Assembly (NCBI GenBank): GCA_001949185.1
Contig: BDGG01000004.1
Span: 3,293,267-3,357,266, forward strand
Direction: 5' to 3'
DNA length: 64,000 nt
From: Ramazzottius varieornatus
Lineage: Eukaryota > Tardigrada > Eutardigrada > Parachela > Ramazzottiidae
The notes beneath the pieces are model-generated. The model worked only from the letters and a program-made list of their open reading frames with translations, had not been told where the DNA came from and made no database searches. The translations under genes and the position numbers were made by a program. How positions within the stretch are numbered: the first letter of the stretch is position 1; each line of letters starts with the position of its first letter. Shown here piece after piece: positions 1-11,241 of the stretch.

Positions 1-22
1 TTGATTGAAGACGACAGAGCCC

Positions 23-387
23 TTAATTAAGAATTCCGTAATTCATCCACTGGTCAAGACAACCTGTCAGGCCTGCATCTAGCGTCCGATTTGGTGACCT
101 AACAAAGCGCACATGATGATGAGAGATTTCTACAAACAGAAGCATCGTCAACGTTCAGCAAGCAGGTAAGATATCGCCGTGACGGTCCACAAGTGCTGAG
201 ACACACTCAAACGATTACTCAATGCAATTTTCCATAACGGATTCTTACCTCTTTGGATGTGCCTCAGGACTAGCTCAGAATCTCCTTCATCCGTGCTCGC
301 TTTGTTGTAGACTAGTGCATTCGGTATCCAAAACATGGGTAGAATGTAGTAGTCCGATAGCCAAGTCATAAACCAATGAGCATCTAT
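23..387 (-). CDS. C-terminal exons of an unrecognised protein
   Basis: Two exons on the minus strand join in phase: 249-387 and 23-129. The first follows an acceptor (ttcag) and ends in a strong gtaagaat donor; the second follows tgtttgtag and ends at a TAA at 23-25. The joined frame gives about 81 residues. It starts with an aromatic, hydrophobic stretch containing WFMTWLSDYYILPMFW, which could be a membrane or buried helix, then an acidic loop and a basic, His-containing tail ending DQWMNYGILN. I do not recognise the family. More exons may lie between 388 and 1222, but none could be chosen. The alternative is a chance open frame, but two good splice sites in matching phase argue against that. 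Confidence 0.4.
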
Positions 388-1222
388 CTGAACTTCGCAA
401 AACGAATTATACGAGTATTTTTGCTTTTCTCTGAAATTTTGACCCCTGGGGCGCCGAAGGGGCAGCTTAATTTAGCAGGCCAGCAATATTGCAAAGGTCA
501 ACGTTAAGGGGGTGGCGGTGATCCCGGCCCGGCACGGTGGTTCTGCAGTGTATGACCAGAGAAGGCGCAATGGACAGTGGTCATGCGATGAAATGGCCAT
601 CTCAGAAAATAACAAAGTTTCCGCCTAATGAGGCATTGAGTTCTATCTATCATCCCGCTTGCTGCGTGCCGAATGTATGAAATACTTTTACTGCACAGAC
701 CTTTCCGGGTCGAGCCGTCGAGGGTCAGTGATCAATGATCGCGCATTGTTTTTGCCGGATGTTTCTCCATGGCTTCGACCGAGGACCGCGGACGGGCACA
801 TCGGAAGCTGAAATTGCAGTCAAGTTTTGCCATCTGATAAAACCGGTGACCAGTTGTTTTACCACTACTTTGTCAACTTACTGAACCCACGGCGTCGAAA
901 CTTCGTTTGACCCGTTCGCTGTACCGTACAAGCTATTCCGACCGGCGACGTCCAGATGTTAGGATTCAGACATTAAATCAACAAGGCATCCCGATAACAC
1001 TCTCATCGCTCAGACTTATGAATACACCAGCTGAACCATTTCCATCGACGGAATCATACTATATATGTATTTATTCCGGAGCTGTTGCAATAGCCCGACC
1101 GGCAACAGACCAAGTGAGTAACAAAACAATACCGCTCTGAACCAGTCACTAGACTGCAGTGGGTATCGTGCAGGACCCAAGAGCACGTTCCGCAAAACAT
1201 AAAACAAATAACAGCATGAAAC
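388..1222. other. Unassigned stretch between the unknown gene and DHX34
   Basis: About 0.8 kb upstream (on the minus strand) of the unknown exons and downstream of the DHX34 stop codon. It may hold further 5' exons of the unknown gene. A short minus-strand open frame begins with ATG at 598-600 and runs into a hydrophobic stretch, but no donor or homology supports it. Nothing else is recognisable. Confidence 0.3.
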
Positions 1223-4200
1223 TTAGTGGGTTCTATGGTGCTTTAAAGTCTCAGCAGGTGTAAAGTAGAAAGTTCGAGAACATTTATCACAGAAATACTC
1301 GTTAGCCAAGGGATTACGAGGGGCGTCGTCTTCCGCTTCCACAAATGCACTCACATCTGCAAATGCATCCACTGGGCCATCACTTGAACGACTTTGGGGT
1401 GTAAATGAATAAACAGTACCTGAAGAAGTTCGCTCGACGCAGGAAACGAAATGTCTCAAGCGCTCTTCCACAGAGCCCGTAAAGTGCTCTTCGCACTTCA
1501 TGCAGTTCCAGTATATATCGTCGATAATTTTATCATCGTCCTTCATACTGAAACGCAAAATGGGATTACTGATCATCTAACATTTCATCGGGTAGTGAAG
1601 TAACGCCAGGATATACTGACCAGTTGTGTATAAGGTAAGAAGTGAGCTCCTGACCACCTTTGCGAGCTGACGTGGACCCAGAAGAGAAATCAGTCTCAGA
1701 AGACCCTGCACCAAAACTGGGTGATTTAGTATATATCTGCACAGTGCGAAACGTCGAACGACGTTGTACATACGGTACAAGGTCTTCAGGTCGGCAGACA
1801 TGAGTCTTTGCAAAGAATGAATCACATGAGTGGAGACGAAGTTGCACAGATGGCCACTAAGCTCCTTTTCCAATGCCTTGATGTTGTCCTGGGTCTTCCT
1901 CCCACTCTCCACAGCACTGGTTCGCGCTTCTACAGATCAAACATGAATATTAATACAGCAGCTAAAGTCTGGTGGTAATTAGTACGGAAAAACAATCTTG
2001 GTGAGTGATACCCGATAACCGACTATCCAGCAGCCTTTGCCACAGAGTTCGAACCCAAATCGCCGATTCCAAAATGTCCAACGCATCATTGGCGTTTACA
2101 ATGTGGATATCAATCCACTGGTCGAACACCATTCTGCAAAAGCAAAGAAAACTTGGAAGTTATTTCTATGTTATGCGTGCAAAAGAGACGAAGCACCTTG
2201 TGCAGTCGGCATTGGTATCGACGGAAGTGGCGAATAGCAACAAGGTCTGAAGAGCCTTAGCTTTCGTGCAATTCATAAGATACGGCTTGTTCGTTTCCAG
2301 CAGCGACACATAGACCAACAGAGGATGCTGATCGCTATAGGTCCCTCGGCGACCCGACCTGTCCGACCCAAGAACCTCAGTCTGAGAGACGACAAGGAGT
2401 TCGGGTTGTAGGGCGAAAACGCTGGTTGGATGCAGCACCACATACGGCTTTGACTTTGTATGGAACACTTGATCGGCGGTTGCACTGTTGCAGCTGTCAG
2501 CAATAGCAAAATTCGGATACAGACCGGCACACAGGATCAACTTTAGGATCAGAATCTCCTGCTCCGTGAGGTTCCCCGTGGCTTCCAGCATATCATTCAA
2601 GTTGGACTGGTCGTTCGCCAGCTGGAACTCAATGTTCTGAATGTCCACCTCGTCGTTATCCTTCTCATTATCGCTCGCGGCAGTCTCTTCGTCCAACGAC
2701 AGGACTTTTCTATCCTTCTTGGTGCGTTGTGCGGTACGCTTGAGAAAGCGAAGCTGTCGCACCTCTCCTCTCCGTTGAAGAGAATCTTCCATAAATTTCC
2801 GGGAGTTGAGCAGTCCGCCTTCTTTCAGAATCTCGCGAAACTGCCCGCACAGCTTGGTGATTTCGTATAGTCGTTGCTCCTCAACGCCCCTAGATAGATG
2901 CCATATTTCTGATCAACGTTACCGGTAACATGTCATTGGATCGACTCGTCCAGTACTATGAGTACGGTATGCGGAGAACGTGGCTTGAAAGAGTCTTACT
3001 CACCTTTTTCGACACCACCGGCGCGAGCCGTCATTTCTATCCGACTTTGTCTTCTCAACCAACCACGAGTTAAAGACCTTCAACAAGGTTAGTGAGTCTC
3101 CGTGTTTGGAGAAGTCCTTCTCCAGTAAAGCCTTAGAATCCAAGTCTCGGAAAGCTTTGTTCGTGAAAGGAGTCTGTACAGAAAGCGCGGCAGTGACGAA
3201 CAGCGTGACTTCCAGGAGAGAAAAGATTACGGTGCCAGAGATCAGAATTTTCCCGATTGTGACGTCCAGCTACAAAACATTTCATCGTGGTTGCTGAATG
3301 ACATACAGTATGTCACAGTGCATAACTTGAAGGAAATTACTTACCGGCAGACTTGCAAGCGCTTCGCCGACTTTCGTCAGGGACTCTTCCGGAGTGATGG
3401 CTCCATGATTCTTCAAACTTGTCATGCACTGCTCGATCACAGCAGATGATGGCGGCTCGATGAAGGGGAAGTTTCGAACGTCTGTCAGACCCATTGCTAA
3501 CATTTGCAGAATCAAGCTCTCTAACGGCACCCGTTGTATTTCTGGGGTTGAGAAGGAAGCGAAGTTCTCGTAATCACTCTCTTGATACATACTAAAACAC
3601 AACTTTTCGGTAGCACCAGAGACTGGCAGACAAGAAGACTTCCCTTACCGGTAACATACTCCGGGACCTGTTCGTCCAGCTCGTCCTTTCCGTTGCTCTG
3701 AACTGGCTTGACTTATCCAAAACTCTTGAAGGCGTTGCATGTGGTACTTTGCGTCGTAACTCATCTCTTTGACTTTCCCCGAATCGATCACAAAGCGAAC
3801 CCCGTCTATAGTCACCGATGTTTCGGCGATGTTTGTGGATATGATGCACTTCCTCACACCGGTGGGAGCAATATCAAAAACCTGTAACATAATTCATCTA
3901 TACAATGTCATATTATCGGACTTTGAGTTTGAGATAACTGATGAACACTGTACGTACGACACCCTACCTTGTCCTGTTCGGCCAATGAGAGCGAACTATG
4001 AAGCGACAGTACGATCCACTTCCGGGTTTCTTGCGCGTACTGAGTTACCGCTTCGGCACACGTGGTAATCTCATTGATACCACTGACGACAAACATTCAT
4101 CAACGCAACAAGAAGACCCGAAAGACTATTACACCTACCTACCTTAGGAAAATTAAGACATCGCCTCTTTCGGACGAAGGGTACTACGAAGATACCAGCG

Positions 4201-6371
4201 ATGGTGACATACATATGACACCTGCACATCGCGAAGCTTACCTTATTGTCGATCATCTCTAATATGCGGACGTATGGTGCAGGGTTGAAGCGGGAAGAGC
4301 TTCGTGCTTCGTGAGAGATGGGTTTGTAGTTGACTTGAATCGGAAACAGGCGCCCGGGTACCTTCAGAACGTCAAGTCAGAGATAAAGTGTCCGAAGTGC
4401 TACCATAATAGGTAAACAGCAAATGAAAAAGGAATCCTATCTCCACCTGTACGACTGGGGCGTTGTCAAAATACCGGGCGAACAGTTCGATGTTAATGGT
4501 GGCCGACCTATAGTATGGAAAAACTAATGCGGCAGATTCCTCAGTTTGAAAGTATCCTTTTTCGAAACCTACATCAACACTATGCGAAGATCTGGTCGTT
4601 GGCTGATCAAGGAACGAACGATACCCAATAAGAAATCGCTGTGTAAATGGCGCTCATGGACCTGCAGGCAGAAACGGAAGCCAGCTATTAGTCGTGTAGT
4701 GCAGCCGAGGTTCGGTTATATCATGTCGCCGTACCTCATCGAGAACAATAACGTTGTACTTATCCAGAACGGAATCCGATCCGATCTGTCTTAGAAGAAG
4801 TCCTAGGAGAAAAAAGACTGTGTTAGGCCAGCAGGGCGCTTGGTCAGCGTGGTCAGGGGTCGCCGAACCTTCGGTCATGAACACGATCTTCGTCTGGGAG
4901 GTCGTGGTTTTCTCGAATCGAATTTGGTATGCGACCTGCGATCCGTATTCATTCAAGGTTTCGAAGGCCACTCGTTTCGACAGTGATATACAGGCGATGC
5001 GGCGAGGCTGCGTACAGCAGACGTTCTCAAAACCGGCCTTCAGGAGATATTGCGGCACCTGGATATATAGCGAATGGATCATACAGCTTGCGATCATGGA
5101 TCCCCGTAAAACAGGAAGCTACGAGTAGGTATAACCGTACTTGAGTGGACTTTCCGCAACCTGCATCATTCAGGATACAGTATTGATACTAAGTGGAACG
5201 AAGAGATATCAGTCGCAAACAGACCAAAGACTCACCTGTGTCTCCACTGGAACCAGAAACAGGAAACAAAATCAAACCGGCAGTCAAGTTGAATAAACCA
5301 CAGATCAAGTTGAATAAGCTTTGGGATTAAGTCGCCTGCTTAGTATCATACCTGACTATTACGATCGAGTTCGCCTGGATGAGTTCCAGTATCTTTCCTC
5401 GGTAGTTACTGATAGGCAAGTTCGCCTGAGCCGCTCGTAGTTTCTGGTATTTCTGGAACTCCTGTTTCTCCAGAAAGTCCACATAACACAGCGCGGCATA
5501 GTGTAGGGTCTTTAGTCCGTCCGGTGGAATTTCCAACGAGTATTCTGCAACAAGAACAGCTCGGTTAAATTCAAAGAACAGCTTGTATTATATATGAAAG
5601 AAGCATTGTCCTTCTAACTCGGCAGGAACCGCGGCAAAAAACTTCCACGACGCAAACATACCGTCATCCCCTCGTACAAACTGATAGCGATGTACGATAT
5701 TAAAGTTCCTCGGTGTCAGGTGAAATCTGCTAGTAGCGTTCTTAATAACACAATTCCGTGCATTTCCTGTAAATAGAAGTGCTCTCGAACGTCAGACATG
5801 TTGGTGGGTTACTGTAACAGGATTCATTATGAAATCTCCCGTAACGGCTAGGTATGCAATATACACCAATACAGGACTTACCATTTCGTTCCGCGAGTCG
5901 ACCGCAGTTCTCCAACAGCTTTTTGAAGAATGACCAAAAGTCATCTCTAAGTCGGTTGTCTCCTTCGATAATTCCTCCGCGACCAAACATAATTTTCATG
6001 ATATTTCTTTTGTGAGCATCCCAGTCAAATCGTATGGGCACACGGACGTCGTCGAAGGAGGACAGTATACCATCCCAAATGTTTTCTCCCGTCGCTTGCG
6101 CCGACGGACTGCCGGCCACACGATCGGTCGATTCCCTTCGTTTGTCCTTCCGATGTCGTATCCTGGACCTATCATCCTGTGATGATTCCCGATGTCGACG
6201 TCTTGAGCTGCTCCCATGTTTGGGCAAAGACATCTCACAAGACAGTTTCACCTCAACCGCGGGCAACCCCAAATGGGTTTCCGCTACTGCACCTATCTCA
6301 CGAGACTCGTTATCGTCAGACTCTCCGAAGTGCAAACTTGGATAAAATTCGAAATTAGTAACTAAAGACAT
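1223..6371 (-). CDS. dhx34: DEAH/DEVH-box RNA helicase DHX34
   Basis: DHX34 is a DExH RNA helicase that supports nonsense-mediated decay by remodelling UPF1 complexes. Exons resolved: 5882-6371, 5662-5726, 5352-5544, 5236-5246, 5141-5160, 4869-5058, 4735-4802, 4573-4661, 4447-4507, 4242-4361, 4143-4183, 3968-4082, 3649-3881, 3345-3591, 3004-3269, 2197-2889, 2012-2133, 1774-1929, 1621-1705, 1223-1547. Motifs in order: N-terminal FWSFFKKL block, P-loop [59 protein letters not shown], then the DHX34-type C-terminal region ending in two CxxC zinc-finger-like pairs. DEVH instead of DEAH is normal for DHX34. All downstream junctions keep phase. The junction between 5882 and 5726 does not, so a small exon or another donor is missing there. 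Basic and Ser/Arg-rich residues precede the helicase core. Confidence 0.95.
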
Positions 6372-6676
6372 TTAAAATGCACTGAACGCGCTGTAAACAA
6401 ACCAAGTGCGTACACGCATGTACGTACCATCAGGGCAGAGAGATTGGAGAAGCCACCATGCAGCCAAGTTGCGATAACCAGCTGCTCCAGCAGAATCCAG
6501 ATTCTGATTTCTGAACCTCTTCAAGATCTTCGCACGCGATCTGCATGACGTTGTTTTCCTTTATGCAAGGACCGTTATACATTACTGTATCTTGTGGCTG
6601 GTGCTGAGTCCACAAACCTTTGAAGTAGGAAGTGAAGCATAGCGCCCGGAGGAGTACATCGGCAGCTGACGGCAGT
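6372..6676. promoter_or_regulatory. Shared upstream region of DHX34 and TIMM21
   Basis: About 305 bp between two divergent start codons, so it must contain both promoters and 5' UTRs. An open minus-strand frame crosses it (6430-6747) but has no recognisable homology. I cannot see a clear TATA box or initiator. Confidence 0.45.
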
Positions 6677-7880
6677 ATGTCATCTTTGTCTTCGATTAGC
6701 TCTCGACATCTTTCTAACACTGGCCTGGAAAACCTGAAGCTATTCATCTTTAACCACCATTCGACTGGAAGGAATCGATCATACAGCCTTTGCGCATTCG
6801 CAAGACGGACAGTATGGCAGCAGTTGCCCTCGATGCATCGTACTCCTCGCGAGACGAGTCGGAAGCTTCAGACCGAGTCTTCTTCCAACAGAAGCCTTCC
6901 GTCGACGCATGTGTCGTCAGGCGAAAAAGGTAAGAACTCTCTCGCTGCAGCGATATTCTGAAACCGGATATCCCGAGGAATCGATTGACTTTATGCGACT
7001 ATCGGCTTGCAGTGAAACAGGCGTCTAAGGATGTGTTTTATACGGGTGTTGTCGTGGCGGGAATCAGTATAACAGGTACGAGTACCACAATATATTTGAC
7101 GAGCTGACCATGGTCCGTAAAGCCGTTACACTACGAGCACACAAGTGTACGCAGGGGATTTCGTGCTGAAAATGCAGGAACAACATTGCGCGAAATCCGT
7201 TCTAAAACAACTTGTTTTCAGGCTTGCTTGGATATTTGATTTTTCGGTACGTTGAAGGTCCATAGATTTCCGGCGGCGACGCATATTGTACATGCTGGAA
7301 ACATCTTAACGGTTTGCTTTTTGCAGTGAGCTGTTCTCGTCTAACAGCGCGAACGGAGTGTACAAAGACGCCCTGAAACTCTGCAAAAATGACATCCGAG
7401 TAAGATTCTTTCGCTTTTTCCGATTTTGACCTGCAGATGTACGGTGTATCTGCGAAATTTTGCGGAGGGCGCTGATCTTGCACAAAGTTTTGCTGCATTC
7501 AGGTGCAATCCATACTAGGTTCGCCCGTGAAAGCTCACGGTGAAACCTCAAGGAGAGGGCACCGCAATCATATTCTGTGAGTGACAGTCATCTGAGTCAG
7601 ATACCACTAGCACCACATATTGGCACGACAGTTTAGCAGTGAACAATTTTGTTGAAGGTCAGCAGAATGGAAGGAAGCTGAAGCAGCCGGAGGTGACCAG
7701 CATATCATTCAGGTTAAATTTCACGTGCAGGGCCCTTTTAACCGCGGAACAGTCTACGCAGAGAAGAATGTAACCAAAGGCGAATACAGGACTTTGATAT
7801 TCCAAACCGACAATAAGCGGGAACGGTTCTCGTTTCTAGAGCCACCTGAACCTCAGAAATCCATATTTGCTCTCGCATAA
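6677..7880 (+). CDS. timm21: Mitochondrial inner-membrane translocase subunit TIM21
   Basis: TIM21 is an inner-membrane protein of the TIM23 presequence translocase. Its intermembrane-space domain contacts TOM and respiratory complexes. Exons 6677-6929, 7013-7075, 7222-7246, 7327-7399, 7503-7576 and 7658-7880 sum to 237 codons. The N-terminus is basic and Ser/Arg-rich, as expected of a mitochondrial presequence. The membrane helix is VVVAGISITG continued by GLLGYLIF, and the folded domain carries SPVKAHGETSRRG, a VKFHVQG strand and GTVYAEKNV, matching the order in animal TIM21. The start is the first ATG in the frame; an upstream GTG codon is not a plausible start. The third exon is only 25 nt. 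It lies head-to-head with DHX34 and tail-to-tail with SIAH. Confidence 0.9.
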
Positions 7881-8282
7881 GCGATCGGACGACGTCCAGT
7901 ATGTACAGTGGGTTCTGGACATAATGCTGTTTCACTCCATTTTAGTGCACTGGTTCTTCACCATTTTCAAAGCCTTTTTCTCGGAGCAGCCGTTCGCAGA
8001 CTTTTCACTGTCTTCATTTCACTTCTTGTCTACCCAGGAAGTCATGTACATAGACCTGTGTAACAGAAGAGTCTATAATGTTGGTATAACCACATCAATA
8101 ACTATAGCAGTAACAGTAATAGCTTCGTTAAGGATGTGAACCGGTAAACTAGGGCCCGACAACAAAGTAACTAGTTTTTGCGTGAAAGATCACCGGGTAA
8201 CTCACCGCCGAGCCAGCGTATTAGCAAATGTGAGCTTACAACGAGCAGCAGAAACGAACCCTTTGCTACAGGAACTCTGACT
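7881..8282. other. 3' region between TIMM21 and SIAH
   Basis: Convergent intergenic stretch of about 400 bp that must hold both 3' UTRs. A plus-strand open frame with hydrophobic residues crosses it (7867-8139), but it overlaps the TIMM21 stop and has no supporting splice sites. No clear AATAAA was noted. Confidence 0.4.
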
Positions 8283-9924
8283 TTATCCCGCATCCTTCTT
8301 GCGTATTGTAACGTTGATGGCCAGATTTCCACCGTCGGCAAACAACTACGAAAAGAATATCATTAGTTTGTTGATTACTTCGCACACACTTTCGAAACCA
8401 AGATGGGCGAGCCGGCCATCTTCATGCTTGTTGGTCGATACAGGAAGCTACAGTACCTGTGCGACACTGGAACCGAACATCAAACATTCATCGAAAGCGC
8501 TGGAAATTCCTTCATGGATGGACTTTGGTACAGCATCCCACATTAGGCGGCGGTGGTGTTTTGGGTCGCTCAATTCTAATCTGTAAGAGATCACAGATAT
8601 CAGACAGCAGATCTTACGAGAGGCACGAACATCTCACCTGTACGAAAACTTATGTGCGTCTTGCGGAGTTCCCACATACTGAACAACGGCATAGTAAAAA
8701 GTTGATCCATCCATCTTCTCCTGCTTCTCGAGGACCAGCATGAAATGCTCGTCGAAACACGACTGCAGCATCACCCAGTCTACTGCACCAGGAAGTGAGA
8801 TGTCCGTGGCGAGAAAGACAATATCATACCCTGTAAAATAAAGGAACATCACAAAGGAAATGCGTAGTCCAGTATCGTAACGACGGCGAAAAAGCTCCAC
8901 CTTGCAGGGTCGTGATGCTTTTATGCAAATCCAGCAAATGTGGTATCACGTGTTGGAGAGCCCCTGTCCAGCAACAAGCAGCTCCTGGACAACAGCAACT
9001 ATAGGGCCGAAGTTGACAGACTTCCTCATGAACCAGTTTGTCGGAACAGGCGAGCGAAGCCTCACAGCCGCGATCTGCCCATCGGCACGGGAACGACACG
9101 GTCAAGGCAACCTGTCAAATGTAAGCCCGTTTCACAGACGCTGGTACACGACCGTCAGTTTTTCGCTCACCTTCTCCATCGCTAAATTTCGAATATGTCC
9201 TGCAAGGTAAGGTTGTTGTTGGCCTTCGTATAAGTGCAAAACCAGCAGCAAACCAAGGAGCCTTGTGGCCACGCCATTGCTCACCGATGGAGGCTCTGCA
9301 TGTTGGACAAATAGAAAGCTTTTCCCTGCATCTGGAGCAGACCATATGCCCACTTTGGCACTGCAAAACAGTATCAGCTACCTTACATACATACAGCGAG
9401 AACGTAAGAATATACACCGAGCGATATATTCAAGAACCCGATCAACGAACTGAGCTATATTCAGTGTGCAATACTCTGAGTTTTGGGACAGTGGTGGTTT
9501 ATAACATACTTGCAACAGTGGAGGAATCGAATAGTCGAAGCACACTGGAAAAAAAGACAAGATATACATGAAAAGGTTATGTCTTTCGAGCAAAGTACCA
9601 TAAGTCAAACCTGGACACTCAAACAGGCTAAGCAATGCATCCGCGTTCACGGACGTCGACCGGGTTGCTGGGGCTGCCGAGCTTCCTGCTGATGCCTGCT
9701 GCAGTTCCAACGCACGAGTGGATACTCCGGGAGCTTGATACTGTTTGACAGCGGAGCCATCTCCTAAGGATCCAAATGCCAGATTAAACCAACGTTAAGC
9801 ACGTAAGGCTTTCGTCCAGCGTGTAGTGATATGCATCGGATAACAGCCCACAAGTACCTGTCTGATACGCTGCTTGTCTTCCCGTTCGCCCTAGCCGTCC
9901 GAGAGTTCCGTTATGACTTGGCAT
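8283..9924 (-). CDS. siah: Seven-in-absentia type E3 ubiquitin ligase (SIAH)
   Basis: SIAH proteins are RING E3 ligases that send substrates to the proteasome. Nine exons join in phase: 9858-9924, 9611-9763, 9510-9544, 9285-9360, 9171-9199, 8901-9111, 8638-8830, 8457-8580, 8283-8345, giving 316 residues, close to human SIAH1 and SIAH2. The RING (about residues 70-106) has [26 protein letters not shown] and CPTCRA. The SIAH zinc fingers follow ([30 protein letters not shown]). The substrate-binding domain carries [33 protein letters not shown] and the terminal NLAINVTI. Two exons are only 29 and 35 nt. The gene starts divergently from CCDC88 with about 1.3 kb between them. Confidence 0.96.
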
Positions 9925-11241
9925 GACGGAAACGGAGGAGCTGCAGGATAATGTAGCACGATAATTACTGACTGGGGAAGCGAGCGGAAGTTCATCCAGC
10001 TATGTCAACTGTGGATGCATCCCCTCTCAGTCTCCAAAAACGTCCTCACGGCTTGTCCCAGGTATGGCCTACTCTGCAGCATCGAGCGTCGCAGGAGATG
10101 AAACCGACGTCGGCAGTTCTGAAAATCGTGGGGAGATCCAAGCTCCGGCGACCAGCATAGACGGCAGAAGATTCTGGTCTCTGGATGAGAAATTGAAATT
10201 TTCAATAGGGTTTTTGATTGTTTGATTTGTGTTGATTTTGATACCCTGGCAGAGCTGATGACGCGCGAATTGACAATCGACTTGAGTTGTCAAAGTATCG
10301 ATTTTATGCACTACCGACAAATTTAATCAAAGAATCAAACACTCGCAGATGGCGCCAATGGACTGATCGTGGAAAGAAAGTGCAACGAGCGCCTCCGAGC
10401 ACTTACCGCTCTAAGTTCTCGGAGGCATTCCTCAGCCCCTAAAGTCCCTGTTTCGGAGCTTCCCAAATCCTGGACGTTGGAGTCTGGATTGTTTTAATGC
10501 AGGTCGAGACACGCACTCTAAGTCAACCCCTTCTATGTTGCTTACCTGGTTTCACCTGCATATTGCTCTCTTCGCCCCACGGATCAATGGAGTCTCCAAA
10601 TGGGCAGGTCGTATTACGTGTGTACGCCATCACTGCCTCAGCCTGCACCAACTGTTTACCTGCCTCTCATCAGTCTCAGCGCATGTCTACAAGCTAGCCC
10701 AACCTTAAACTAGCTCATGCAGAGGAAGCTCGGAGCAATCAGTCGAGAAACGGGTAAGCAAGCTGCGAGCACACGTTATTCCGATAACGTATGGACTAAG
10801 TTTTTCGCTTTATACCAGTGAGTAGCTTGGTAGACATCGTATTTTGTCCGTATATATGTCGTTTCGTACTTGCCTTCCGATTCATTCAACTGTAATTCCG
10901 TAGGCTGACGGTTCGAGTGGTCAAGCTGCCTCCTGCAAGACAGTATGGTAAACTCCTTGGTCGTCATCCCAGCCCGAAGCTTCGCGCCGCGGACATAATC
11001 TCGAGTGTTCCCGCGAAATCTCATCTTTGACAAAGCGAAATTTCACTGTTTAAAGTTTGAGTTCACATCGACGAGCTATTCGGCAATTTATGTTTGAGAA
11101 TTCTCTCCGACTATATATTCATAGATCACTCTTTGCATTTCTAATTTGATAGTTGTATATGGATTTTCTTCTGCCGTCGGTGATATCGTCGAGGTGATCT
11201 CAAAACACCGCGAATTCCTCACAGGAATATTCGTCGGCAGA
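9925..11241. promoter_or_regulatory. Divergent intergenic region SIAH / CCDC88
   Basis: About 1.3 kb between two outward-facing start codons. It should contain both promoters and perhaps 5' UTR exons. A TTGATT/TTGTTT-rich patch near 10200-10250 stands out by composition. No coding exon could be supported. Confidence 0.4.

Noticed and set aside
1548-1576. A possible 22-nt intron near the 3' end of DHX34
   Set aside because: The same acceptor pairs better with a gtcagt donor at 1620. This gives a normal intron of about 73 nt and restores the conserved HNCMKDDDK alignment.
7867-8139. A 90-codon hydrophobic plus-strand frame after TIMM21
   Set aside because: It overlaps the TIMM21 stop codon in another frame and sits in the 3' region. 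No splice or family support.
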